Shown here: in pieces, positions 36,051-44,109 of the stretch
How the letters are laid out: each line of letters starts with the position of its first letter
Position numbering within the stretch: position 1 is the first letter of the stretch
Source: Bacillus sp. BP-3
GTDB lineage: Bacteria > Bacillota > Bacilli > Bacillales > Bacillaceae_G
DNA length: 64,000 nt
Assembly (NCBI RefSeq): GCF_028401955.1
Contig: NZ_JAQOTJ010000008.1
Location: 124,001 to 188,000 of the forward strand
Direction: 5' to 3'
Position numbers and translations under genes: made by a program
Notes under the pieces: generated by a model
The model's database searches: none
What the model was told of the DNA's origin: nothing
What the model saw: the letters and a program-made list of their open reading frames with translations, nothing else

Positions 36051-36983
36051 ATGTTTTATTACATCGTAGATGACGACGAAGTATTTCGTTCTATGTTAGC
36101 ACAAATTATTGAAGATGAAGACCTTGGAGAAGTAGTTGGAGAAGAAGAAGATGGGGCTTTCGTAGAAGGAGATCAGTTAAATTTTAAAAAAGTAGATATA
36201 TTATTTATTGACTTATTAATGCCAATTCGTGATGGGATTGAAACGGTTCGGCACATTCTCCCGTCATTTTCCGGGAAAGTGGTTATGATTTCTCAAGTAG
36301 AATCAAAACAATTAATAGGTGAAGCTTACTCCCTTGGTGTTGAATATTATATTACAAAACCTCTTAATAAAATTGAAGTTGTATCCGTTGTACGAAAAGT
36401 GATAGAACGTATTCGTTTGGAACGGTCTATTCAAGATATTCAAAAGTCATTAAACAATGTATTCCAATGGGAGCAACCAAAGGGGCGAATAGAATCAGGG
36501 CTAGAAGAGAAAAAATTTGCTGATTCTGGCCGTTTTTTATTAGCAGAACTAGGGATTGCTGGGGAGAACGGAAGTAAAGATTTACTAAGTATGCTGGAAT
36601 ACTTATATCAATATGAAAAGAAGGCAACCTTTGAACATGGATTTCCAGTATTAAAAGATATTTTTCAACATATTACGGTCAAAAAGTTAGGTGAAATGGC
36701 TTCGGAAGGTGAGATTGATAAAGAGAGAAAAGCTTCAGAGCAAAGGGTGCGCCGAGCAATATATCAATCGCTCAATCACTTAGCTTCTCTTGGTTTAACA
36801 GATTTTTCGAATCCGAAATTTGAAAGCTATGCTCCGAAATTTTTTGATTTTACAATTGTGCGTAAGCGAATGACAGAGTTAACAAACGAATCATTAGCAA
36901 CGGCCGGTCATACACGAATTAATACGAAGAAATTTATTCAAGTGTTGTATTTTGAAGCGAAGCGATTGACTGAAGATGATTAA
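36051..36983 (+). CDS. glnL: Response regulator, GlnL (YcbB)-like
   Basis: A 310-residue regulator with an N-terminal receiver domain (acidic DDDE at 7-10, phosphoacceptor D54 in LFIDLLMP, K near 104 in YYITKPLN). Its C-terminal output domain of about 160 residues is of the YcbB type and not a standard LuxR or OmpR helix-turn-helix. Such regulators in B. subtilis activate glutaminase/glutamine transport. Gene order here suggests targets among gltP, aspA and the malic enzyme gene. A 20-bp-stem terminator follows. Confidence 0.82.
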   Translation: MFYYIVDDDEVFRSMLAQIIEDEDLGEVVGEEEDGAFVEGDQLNFKKVDILFIDLLMPIRDGIETVRHILPSFSGKVVMISQVESKQLIGEAYSLGVEYYITKPLNKIEVVSVVRKVIERIRLERSIQDIQKSLNNVFQWEQPKGRIESGLEEKKFADSGRFLLAELGIAGENGSKDLLSMLEYLYQYEKKATFEHGFPVLKDIFQHITVKKLGEMASEGEIDKERKASEQRVRRAIYQSLNHLASLGLTDFSNPKFESYAPKFFDFTIVRKRMTELTNESLATAGHTRINTKKFIQVLYFEAKRLTEDD

Positions 36984-36998
36984 GTGGATAAAGAGCGG

Positions 36999-37050
36999 TA
37001 AAAGAAAAAGATGTTTGCTTATTTGTGGCAAACATCTTTTTCTTTTACTG
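36999..37050. terminator. Very strong bidirectional terminator
   Basis: A perfect 20-bp stem (36999-37018 with 37028-37047) with a 9-base loop, beginning TAAAAGAAAAAGATG and ending in a T-rich strand. It ends the GlnKL-like unit. Confidence 0.92.
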
Positions 37051-37227
37051 TTTGATAAACGCCCATTTTTTCATAATATATCGTATTAATGAATTTTAAA
37101 AGTTGTCTTTTTACAATGAGTAACCACCTGTTTTGTTGTTTTAAATCTTTGCCTTTCTCCGCAAAATAAACTCACACAACATCTATCTCACACTTACACG
37201 AAAGATGTCAAACGGAAACAGCAGTCC

Positions 37228-37404
37228 CTATCTTTCGGATTTGTCACCTGTATTACTGTTTGTCTTTGCGCCACCTGCTTTTTTAACACCTTTGCTTGTA
37301 TAAGGTTTGGCACTCTTTTTTTTGTTGGCACTGGCTTTCCAGCGGTTCCAGCCCTTACTGCCTGTTCCTCTACCTGTTCCGCCTTTACCTTTAGCTTTAC
37401 TCAT
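37228..37404 (-). CDS. DUF3934-type basic mini-protein (58 residues)
   Basis: A short minus-strand frame encodes a very basic, Gly/Lys/Ser-rich protein beginning MSKAKGKGGTGRGTGSKGWN and continuing RWKAS...KKKSAKPYTSKG. I recognise this as the DUF3934 family of Bacillus; its function is unknown. The composition (two Trp in an otherwise Lys/Gly-rich chain) suggests nucleic-acid or ribosome binding, which is inference. The ATG is preceded by CGGAGTGAT. It stands alone in a 940-bp gap between plus-strand genes. Confidence 0.75.
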   Translation of the reverse strand: MSKAKGKGGTGRGTGSKGWNRWKASANKKKSAKPYTSKGVKKAGGAKTNSNTGDKSER

Positions 37405-37712
37405 ATAATATAATCACTCCGTTATTATTGTATAGCAAATCTGTTTCCACAGTAGTCAATAAATCTTTAAAATATAATTTGGGTTTATGACTTTTTCCTT
37501 TCCGACAGTTGCTCATAAAAATGAACAGCAGGATATAATAGTATATCATAACATGGACAGTAATGCGCAAAATTCTCAGGTTTATCCCGTTAATAGAAAT
37601 CTTTTAATTTTTGCTGATAGTAATGTGTTATGTAAAAGGTGTTAAATCTTGAATACATTGTAACTACTCAGTCACTCTGTAAAAAAAGGTAGAAAAGAAT
37701 TTTTTAAAATGG

Positions 37713-37860
37713 CCTGGGAGGGGCTGGCCATACATAGAAGCGGTCAGTACCTATTTCTGTCATGCGCAAAGTATGGTAACAAAGAAAGGCAGCAAAGTGC
37801 ATTGTCATTTGTATCGTCACGGCAGCAATCTATGTGCTGAAAGGTAATAAGTGGTGTATA
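37713..37860 (+). repeat. Dispersed structured repeat, copy 3
   Basis: It shares GGGAGgGGCTGGCCaTaCATAGAAGCGGTCAGtaCCTaTTtCT with copies at 3340 and 8205; the CTGGCC and GGTCAG arms can pair. The 3' part (GGCAGCAAAGTGCATTGTC ... GGCAGCAATCTATGTGCTG) differs from copy 2. No protein is encoded. It lies upstream of the P-loop kinase gene. Confidence 0.6.
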
Positions 37861-37987
37861 GCTGAGTAATTCCTTTTTTTACTGTTTAATATACGCCCAT
37901 TTGTAACTATAGAATCCAGCAAAAGATTATTTTAGAGTAAAGGGATAGGAAAGAAACTTAAATTCTATTATTTCATGGAGGAGTAAT

Positions 37988-38515
37988 ATGGAGAAAAAAA
38001 CAACAGTAATATCTATTTCAGCTGTATCTGGCGGCGGTAAGACAACCGTTACGAAGGAGTTAGCTAATAGACTGAATAACGCCAAGACTTTTCATTTTGA
38101 TGATTATAATTTAGATGGGCCAAGTGACATTTGTGCATGGATGGAAAAAGGTGCAGATTATAATGAGTGGAACGTTAGTCCCATAATGACAGATATTCTA
38201 TCAGTATTAAATGATTCAGTTGCAGATTATATTATTTTGGACTATCCATTTTCGTACCTTAATAATGAGATGAAAGATGTGATAGACATTTCATTTTATA
38301 TTGATACGCCATTAGATATAGCAATGGTGAGAAGATTTATTCGTAATCCTTTACATACTATTGATGAGGTTCTTTTCGAATGTGAGGTATACTTGCAAGC
38401 TGGAAGAGAGGCGTACTTAGAGATGGAGAAAAGTGTGAAACCTAGTGCTGACTATGTAATTGATGGGGAGCTGACGGTTGAAAATATCATAGAAGCAATC
38501 GTAAATAAGTTGTAA
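37988..38515 (+). CDS. Small P-loop kinase-like protein
   Basis: A 175-residue protein with an N-terminal P-loop (SAVSGGGKTTVTKELANRL), a FHFDDY block after strand 2 as in uridine kinase relatives, a DYIILDYPF Walker-B-like strand and a FIDTPLDIAMVRRFIR lid-type segment. This is the shape of nucleoside or small-molecule kinases, but no substrate can be assigned. The ATG follows GGAGGAG. It is distinct from the uridine kinase-like protein at 29116. Confidence 0.75.
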   Translation: MEKKTTVISISAVSGGGKTTVTKELANRLNNAKTFHFDDYNLDGPSDICAWMEKGADYNEWNVSPIMTDILSVLNDSVADYIILDYPFSYLNNEMKDVIDISFYIDTPLDIAMVRRFIRNPLHTIDEVLFECEVYLQAGREAYLEMEKSVKPSADYVIDGELTVENIIEAIVNKL

Positions 38516-38667
38516 AATCTAGTGTATTCATAAAGGATTCTTTATTGCAGAAATTTTTTTCTATCTATGTCACGATTTATAAACTCAATCTGTCTTATAT
38601 ATGAACAGCAAAATAGCAGTTTGAAAAACTAGACGAATAAGTTGAAACGTATATGGGAGGAATAGAA

Positions 38668-39519
38668 ATGAAAATTTTTCTTGCCGGGGCAACTGGTGTA
38701 ATAGGTCGTTCTTTAATTCCTTTGTTAGTGCAAGAGGGGCACGAAGTGTTCGGGATGATTCGTGATGAATCGCATGCAAGTACAATTACAAAAATGGGTG
38801 CAAAGCCCGTGGTGGCAGATGCATTTGATCGAGATGCTGTATTCACTGCATTGCAAAATAGTCAGCCAGATGTAGTGATTCATCAACTTACATCGTTAAG
38901 TGAGGGAAGCTCGGTAGATAATGCAAAAATGCGAATTGAGGGGACAGAAAATCTTGTAGAGGCTGCAAAATCGGCGGGAGTTAGACGAATCATTGCACAA
39001 AGTATTTCGTGGGCGTATGAACCTGGAGAGGTTCCAGCTACAGAGGAAGAACTGTTAGATATTACTGCTTCGTTTCCGCGAAAAACAACGATAGAAGGTA
39101 TTATGGCGTTAGAAGAAAAAGTGTCTCAAATGCCAGAGTTTGTTATACTTCGTTACGGAACGCTTTATGGCCCAGGAACTTGGTATGCAACGGATGGAAT
39201 GATCGCTGAACAAGTACGACGACAAGAAATGGCCGCAACGGATGGTATCGTTTCTTTTTTACATGTAGACGATGCAGCTAGAGCGGCATTACTCGCACTA
39301 GAATGGCCATCTGGTCCGGTCAACATTGTCGATGATTATCCTGCACAGGGACAGGATTGGTTGCCAGTTTATGCTTCTGCAATCGGTGCCCCTCAGCCTT
39401 CTGCTCAAACTGGTAGTAATCGAGGGGAACGCGGCGCTTCCAATACAAAAGCCCGAAAAGAATATGGGTGGGAGCCCATTCATTCTTCTTGGTCTAAAGG
39501 GTTTCAAAATCATTTGTAG
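38668..39519 (+). CDS. NAD(P)-dependent epimerase/dehydratase family (SDR) protein
   Basis: A 283-residue extended-SDR-like protein with the Rossmann motif GATGVIGRSLIP (8-19), DVVIHQLTSL at the beta-4 position, and RYGTLYGPGTWY near 165, where the Y-G-P pattern is typical of epimerases. The canonical catalytic YxxxK is replaced or displaced (TTIEGIMALEEKV), so activity may be atypical. Such proteins are often annotated dTDP-glucose 4,6-dehydratase-like without evidence. The start at 38668 follows GGGAGGAA. Confidence 0.78.
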   Translation: MKIFLAGATGVIGRSLIPLLVQEGHEVFGMIRDESHASTITKMGAKPVVADAFDRDAVFTALQNSQPDVVIHQLTSLSEGSSVDNAKMRIEGTENLVEAAKSAGVRRIIAQSISWAYEPGEVPATEEELLDITASFPRKTTIEGIMALEEKVSQMPEFVILRYGTLYGPGTWYATDGMIAEQVRRQEMAATDGIVSFLHVDDAARAALLALEWPSGPVNIVDDYPAQGQDWLPVYASAIGAPQPSAQTGSNRGERGASNTKARKEYGWEPIHSSWSKGFQNHL

Positions 39520-39540
39520 AATCAATTATAAATACAAATT

Positions 39541-39603
39541 GTTAGGTGGGAGAGAGCGTCTAGTTATGCATAGCAGTGACTTCTATCTGGAAAATCAGAA
39601 TAA
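39541..39603 (+). repeat. Dispersed structured repeat, copy 4 (short)
   Basis: GTGGGAGAGAGCGTCTaGttaTGCATAGCAGTGActT joins the 5' block of copy 2 to its 3' CATAGCAGTGA block, as if the middle were deleted. A still weaker 3' piece (ACATAGCAGCGACTTATATG) occurs near 55390. Confidence 0.45.
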
Positions 39604-39672
39604 ATTTATTTAGTTCGTAATTTTTTATAAATATTATTTTCAAAAAATGTTTTTTGAGAAATTTACATAGGT

Positions 39673-39700
39673 ATACCCTAGAAAGTTTTTTCTAGGGTAT
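39673..39700. terminator. Perfect hairpin before the ECF sigma gene
   Basis: ATACCCTAGAAA and TTTCTAGGGTAT pair perfectly around GTTT. It could end the epimerase transcript or act in the leader of the sigma-factor gene; there is only a short T-rich stretch downstream. Confidence 0.5.
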
Positions 39701-39755
39701 TTGTGATTGTATATCATGTTAAAATTTGGGTGAGTTAACTTCGAGGAGGGGTAGG

Positions 39756-40649
39756 GTGAAAGAAAATCATTTAGACATAAATGAATTGTATGTAATGTAC
39801 AAACCTTATTTTATTGCTATTGCGTATAAAATGCTTGGATCGATAAGTGACGCTGAAGATATTGTTCAAGATACATTTCTAAAGCTACAGATGAGCGAGG
39901 TTCATTTAACTGATATTAACAATATAAAGTCATATGTAAGTAGAATGGTTGTAAATCGTTGTATAAATGAATTACAATCAAGTCGAAAAAAAAGAGAAAC
40001 TTATGTTGGTACTTGGTTGCCAGAACCGATTGTACAGGACATGAAATGGGATCCTTCGGAGAAAATCATTCAAGATGATCAACTATATTATACATTTGTT
40101 GTTCTTATGGAAAAACTCTCTGCCACAGAGCGAGCCGTTTATGTTCTAAAAGAAGCATTAGATGTAAAACATAGTGAAATAGCAGATTTACTAAATATTA
40201 CAGAGATGAATTGTCGTAAAGTATTTAGTAGAGCGAAGAAGAAGATGGACGTATCTTTTGATGAAAATCCTACATCATACGAAATTCAACAAGGCCAAAT
40301 TACGAAGTTTATTTCAGCTTTATCAAGAGGTAATGTTCAAGAAGTTTCAGAAATTCTTACTACCGATGTAACTCTTATTGCGGATGGCGGAGGGAATGTC
40401 GTTACAGCGATTAATCAAATTATTAGTAAAGAACGTGTCCTAAGGTTGCTATCTGCTATTGCTACGAAATTCTTTGCCGGGAAAAAAGCACAAGCAGTAT
40501 TGGTAAATAATCAACCAGGTGTTCTCATAGTAAAAGGTGAAGAAGTAGTTGGTGTTTTCAGTTTCGCTTGGAAGCAAGATACCAATCAAATTGAGCAAAT
40601 TTTTTATGTGGTAAATCCAGATAAGCTCAAACGTATCTCCGGATATTAA
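39756..40649 (+). CDS. ECF sigma factor with C-terminal SnoaL-like domain (SigJ/ECF41-like)
   Basis: A 297-residue protein with a sigma region 2 (AYKMLGSISDAEDIVQDTFLKL), a sigma region 4 (LSATERAVYVLKEALDVKHSEIADLLNITEMNCRKVFSRAKKKM) and a C-terminal domain of about 100 residues resembling the SnoaL-like regulator fused to ECF41/SigJ sigma factors. In that group the extension controls activity and a separate anti-sigma factor is often absent, as here. The GTG at 39756 is preceded by GAGGAGGGG; the TTG further upstream is not. The hairpin at 39673 is just upstream. Confidence 0.87.
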   Translation: MKENHLDINELYVMYKPYFIAIAYKMLGSISDAEDIVQDTFLKLQMSEVHLTDINNIKSYVSRMVVNRCINELQSSRKKRETYVGTWLPEPIVQDMKWDPSEKIIQDDQLYYTFVVLMEKLSATERAVYVLKEALDVKHSEIADLLNITEMNCRKVFSRAKKKMDVSFDENPTSYEIQQGQITKFISALSRGNVQEVSEILTTDVTLIADGGGNVVTAINQIISKERVLRLLSAIATKFFAGKKAQAVLVNNQPGVLIVKGEEVVGVFSFAWKQDTNQIEQIFYVVNPDKLKRISGY

Positions 40650-40667
40650 AATTAAGATTGAAACATA

Positions 40668-40708
40668 GAGCTGTTCTAAATGTCATGACATTTAGAACAG
40701 CTCTTATT
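40668..40708. terminator. Bidirectional terminator
   Basis: A perfect 36-bp palindrome (18-bp arms beginning GAGCTGTTCTAAATG) with T-rich tails on both sides, between the convergent sigma and MFS genes. Confidence 0.92.
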
Positions 40709-40722
40709 TATATTGTTACAAG

Positions 40723-41919
40723 TTAATCATTTTGATTAACTTGTATATTTTCGTAGGAATAACCTTGCTTCTTTCGTAAAGAAAGTGATATTAGGATAGT
40801 CAAGAATAGGACAGAGAAAATAATAAGCACGACATATTTAAATATCACCTTTGTCCCGATATATGGACCGATACTAGATCCTAAAAATAAAGTAAATGTA
40901 TAAAGTGCCATTGCAACTCCTTTTTTCTTCCCGCTTATTTGTCCAATATGAAAAATGATAGAGGGTAGTACAATTGAAATTCCAGCCGCAAATATAATTG
41001 TAGTGACAGATAGAAAATAAAGACGATCCCATTTTAAGAACAAAAGTACTCCTGTACACGTAATAATAAGCCCTAGAGTAATTATTTTTGGGGCCTTAGT
41101 ATGTGTAATAAAATTATTCATAAAAGGAGAAACAGACATTCCAATTAAGCCAAGGCATTGAAAGAGCAAAATTTCATGATTTGTAAGGTGATACATTTGG
41201 GTTAATAAGTGATGCAAAGAACTATAAATGGCAACGAATGAAAGAAATTGCGTAAAGGTAATCGCAAGACAAATTGCTAAGTAGCGATTTTGAAATAATT
41301 TAAACATATCAAGCCAGTATGTGATAGATAAAGGACGATTACTTTTGATAGATGTAGGCAGAATGAAATACAAAATTGCCCCGCATAAAAGATGAATAAA
41401 AGCAAAAAAATAAAAAAGAGTAGGAAAAGTATATTGAGATATAAACCAATTACTGAGTATTTGTCCTAATATGCTAGACATTGTGAACGCTGTACTTAAG
41501 ATTCCGATGACATAGCCTTGACGCTTTGGAATAAACAATTCAAATGCATATGCAAGAGCTAAAGGTGTAAATGTTGCTGCTACTAGTCCTTGCAAAGCTC
41601 TAAGGAACAAAAATAGGTTGTATATTTTGCAAAAGCTAATCGTTAGTGTACAAAAAGACAAAGCGAATAGCCCGAGAACTAGTATATTTTTCTTTCCGAA
41701 TCGATTGGACAGAGGAGCGAAAATTAAGAATCCAATGGCGTAGAAAATGGAAAATGCACTGCTTGAGAGATAAGCAGTATCTTTAGGGATTTGAAGATGG
41801 AATATAAGTTGATTTTCGATTGGAATCATGATGAACCCTTGAGAAACGACACTTATCCCAGCAATGCAAAAAATAAATACGTATAACCATTCAGGAGCTT
41901 TATTGGTTAAATTACTCAT
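40723..41919 (-). CDS. MFS transporter (AraJ/YtbD-like)
   Basis: A 398-residue carrier with 12 helices. The MFS loop motif reads APLSNRFGKKNILVLG (near 67-82), and FLRALQGLVAATFTPLALAYAFELFIPKRQGYVIG is the helix 4-5 region seen in DHA1 efflux carriers. The substrate is unknown. AGGAGGATC precedes the ATG. The inverted repeat at 41935-41965 overlaps the leader and is a likely operator, though no regulator gene lies next to it. Confidence 0.85.
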   Translation of the reverse strand: MSNLTNKAPEWLYVFIFCIAGISVVSQGFIMIPIENQLIFHLQIPKDTAYLSSSAFSIFYAIGFLIFAPLSNRFGKKNILVLGLFALSFCTLTISFCKIYNLFLFLRALQGLVAATFTPLALAYAFELFIPKRQGYVIGILSTAFTMSSILGQILSNWFISQYTFPTLFYFFAFIHLLCGAILYFILPTSIKSNRPLSITYWLDMFKLFQNRYLAICLAITFTQFLSFVAIYSSLHHLLTQMYHLTNHEILLFQCLGLIGMSVSPFMNNFITHTKAPKIITLGLIITCTGVLLFLKWDRLYFLSVTTIIFAAGISIVLPSIIFHIGQISGKKKGVAMALYTFTLFLGSSIGPYIGTKVIFKYVVLIIFSVLFLTILISLSLRKKQGYSYENIQVNQND

Positions 41920-41934
41920 GAAGATCCTCCTTAT

Positions 41935-41965
41935 AATTAATCTGTATTAATAAGACAGATTAATT
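41935..41965. promoter_or_regulatory. Inverted repeat, probable operator of the MFS gene
   Basis: Perfect 11-bp arms AATTAATCTGT and ACAGATTAATT are separated by 9 bases and begin 16 bp upstream of the start codon. The size fits a TetR- or MarR-type site. Confidence 0.5.
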
Positions 41966-42119
41966 TGTTGAAGTGTGACACATTGTATTGTGAATTTGCG
42001 AATGTTTCTTTATAACAAATTATTCATAAATACATAAAATAAAAAATTAAAAAACATTTTAGAACTTTTTGTTGACTTTCTTCTTTTTTTGTATAGAATA
42101 AACATTAATAAAATGTTTC

Positions 42120-42425
42120 AGAGATGTGACAGTAAAACGACTGTGAAAGGAAGAGTAGTAATAGGACGTAGTCCAAGCGAGTCAGGGGTGGTGTGAGCCT
42201 GATACGAAGCCTGTTATGAAGAACCTCCTGGAGTCGCTAACCAAAATCCTTTTTTAGGAGAGTAGACTTAGCCGGGAACTTCGCCGTTACAAGAAGAACA
42301 GTATCGAGTTATCTCTAATCTCCGTACTGATAAGTGAGCAACCTCTGTTGCTAATTTGGGTGGTACCGCGGAACCAAAGTCTTTCGTCCCAGTTTTTTGG
42401 GAAAGAAGGGCTTTTTTTTATTGGT
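42120..42425 (+). promoter_or_regulatory. T-box leader of asnA (tRNA-Asn specific)
   Basis: The conserved T-box segment TTTGGGTGGTACCGCGGAAC lies at 42355-42374. It is followed by a terminator with stem GTCTTTCGTCCC / GGGAAAGAAGGGC and eight T. Stem I contains GAAGAACCTCC, in which AAC at 42222-42224 is the likely specifier, matching asparagine and the downstream gene. Uncharged tRNA-Asn should switch the leader to antitermination. Confidence 0.93.
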
Positions 42426-42467
42426 TTCTTTCCTCATTACATCAAAACATTTTAGGAGGAATACATC

Positions 42468-43451
42468 ATGTATCAAACATTAATGACAGTAAGAGAAACA
42501 CAAATCGCAATTAAGGAAGTTAAAACGTTTTTTGAAGAGCAATTATCAAAACGTCTTGAATTATTCCGCGTATCTGCACCATTATTTGTAACGAAAAAAT
42601 CAGGATTAAACGATCATTTAAACGGCGTAGAGCGTCCAATTGAATTTGATATGCTATATTCGGGAGAAGAGTTAGAAATTGTACATTCACTTGCAAAATG
42701 GAAACGATTCGCACTGCATGAATATGGGTATGAAGCGGGTGAAGGTTTATATACAAACATGAACGCAATTCGCCGTGATGAAGAGTTAGATGCAACGCAT
42801 TCCATTTATGTTGACCAATGGGATTGGGAGAAAATTCTTCAAAAAGAATGGCGTACAATGGATTATTTACAAGAAACAGTACGGAAAATTTACGGAATAT
42901 TCAAAGATTTAGAAGACTATCTGTTTGAAAAATACCCGTTCCTTGGTAAATATTTACCAGAAGATATTGCATTTATCACATCACAGGAGCTTGAGGATAA
43001 ATATCCAGAATTAACACCGAAGGATCGTGAACATGCGATTGCAAAAGAATACGGTGCTGTCTTTATTAGTGGGATTGGCGGGGCATTACGTTCTGGTGAA
43101 AAACATGATGGGCGTGCAGCGGACTATGATGATTGGAAATTGAATGGTGATATTTTATTCTGGCATCCAGTATTGCAGTCTTCATTTGAGCTATCTTCTA
43201 TGGGGATTCGCGTCGACAGTAAATCTCTTGATGAACAATTAACAATAGCAGGAGAAGATTTCAAACGTGAATACGATTTCCACAAAGGAATTTTAGAAGA
43301 TGTACTGCCGTTAACACTTGGCGGTGGCATTGGACAATCAAGAATGTGCATGTATTTCTTACGTAAAGCACATATCGGTGAAGTACAGTCTTCAGTATGG
43401 CCAGATGAAATGCGTGAAGAGTGTAAAAAGCAAAACATTCACTTGTTCTAA
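42468..43451 (+). CDS. asnA: Aspartate-ammonia ligase (asparagine synthetase A)
   Basis: A 327-residue AsnA, a class II aminoacyl-tRNA-synthetase-like fold. It makes asparagine from aspartate, ammonia and ATP. Recognisable segments are [57 protein letters not shown] and [11 protein letters not shown] near the end. Length equals that of the known enzymes (about 330). Control by the Asn T-box directly upstream agrees with the assignment. It is monocistronic, with a terminator shared with the convergent lysC. Confidence 0.97.
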   Translation: MYQTLMTVRETQIAIKEVKTFFEEQLSKRLELFRVSAPLFVTKKSGLNDHLNGVERPIEFDMLYSGEELEIVHSLAKWKRFALHEYGYEAGEGLYTNMNAIRRDEELDATHSIYVDQWDWEKILQKEWRTMDYLQETVRKIYGIFKDLEDYLFEKYPFLGKYLPEDIAFITSQELEDKYPELTPKDREHAIAKEYGAVFISGIGGALRSGEKHDGRAADYDDWKLNGDILFWHPVLQSSFELSSMGIRVDSKSLDEQLTIAGEDFKREYDFHKGILEDVLPLTLGGGIGQSRMCMYFLRKAHIGEVQSSVWPDEMREECKKQNIHLF

Positions 43452-43561
43452 AAGACTTTGCTTCAGGTGCTAGATTATTCTTGTGTCGAATCGTCGATAT
43501 ATTGTGAAAAGAACTGATAAATGTACCATTTTCGCCGATATATCGGTGAACACGTAAGAAG

Positions 43562-43613
43562 GAGCCGATTTCCCAAAGGCACATAGGTGCTTTGGGGAGT
43601 CGGCTCTTTGTTT
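43562..43613. terminator. Terminator between asnA and lysC
   Basis: GAGCCGATTTCCCAAAG pairs (with one or two mismatches) with CTTTGGGGAGTCGGCTC, followed by TTTGTTTTTT on the plus strand. Confidence 0.85.
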
Positions 43614-43614
43614 T

Positions 43615-44109
43615 TTAATTGATTGATACAAAAGGTTCGATTTTTGTCATAAATGATTCATGAAGTGCTTCGACACCTTTTACTAAATGAAGGCGGTCGA
43701 TTACGACAGATACTTTAATTTCCGATGTACTTACCATTTTAATGTGAATATTTTCTTCTTGTAATGTGGAAAACATTTTCGCAGCGACACCTGGATTAGA
43801 TACCATACCTGATCCAACGATTGATACTTTTGCTAAGTGGTTTTCATGCTCTACAGATTCATATTGCATTGATTCACGATTTTCTTCTAAAACGGTTAAT
43901 GTTTCATTTAAGTCATTTGAATGTATAGAGAAGGATAAATGTACAGTTCCTTCATTTGTAATACTTTGAATGATAATATCTACATTAATATGAGCGCTCG
44001 CTAATGTGGAGAAGACTGTGGAAAGCTTTCCTGGTTGTAAGCCTTTCATTGTTACACGTGTTATATTATCTTCAAATGCAATGCCTTTTACGATTGATTG
44101 TTGCTCCAT
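43615..44109 (-). CDS. Internal start: LysC beta subunit
   Basis: Within lysC an ATG at 44109 follows AAGGGGAGAATGTAAC, a strong ribosome binding site in mid-gene, and opens MEQQSIVKGIAFEDNITRVT (164 residues, the ACT domains). B. subtilis aspartate kinase II is an alpha2-beta2 enzyme whose beta subunit starts at the equivalent place, so the same arrangement is expected. Confidence 0.75.
   Translation of the reverse strand: MEQQSIVKGIAFEDNITRVTMKGLQPGKLSTVFSTLASAHINVDIIIQSITNEGTVHLSFSIHSNDLNETLTVLEENRESMQYESVEHENHLAKVSIVGSGMVSNPGVAAKMFSTLQEENIHIKMVSTSEIKVSVVIDRLHLVKGVEALHESFMTKIEPFVSIN

Noticed and set aside
34733-36983. P-II-type GlnK meaning for the sensor gene
   Set aside because: The protein is a membrane histidine kinase like B. 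subtilis YcbA, not a P-II protein; the names merely coincide.
37560-37600. Additional bcr1 copy (TTTATCCCGTTAATAG)
   Set aside because: Only about 16 bases match the 5' end; too short to call.
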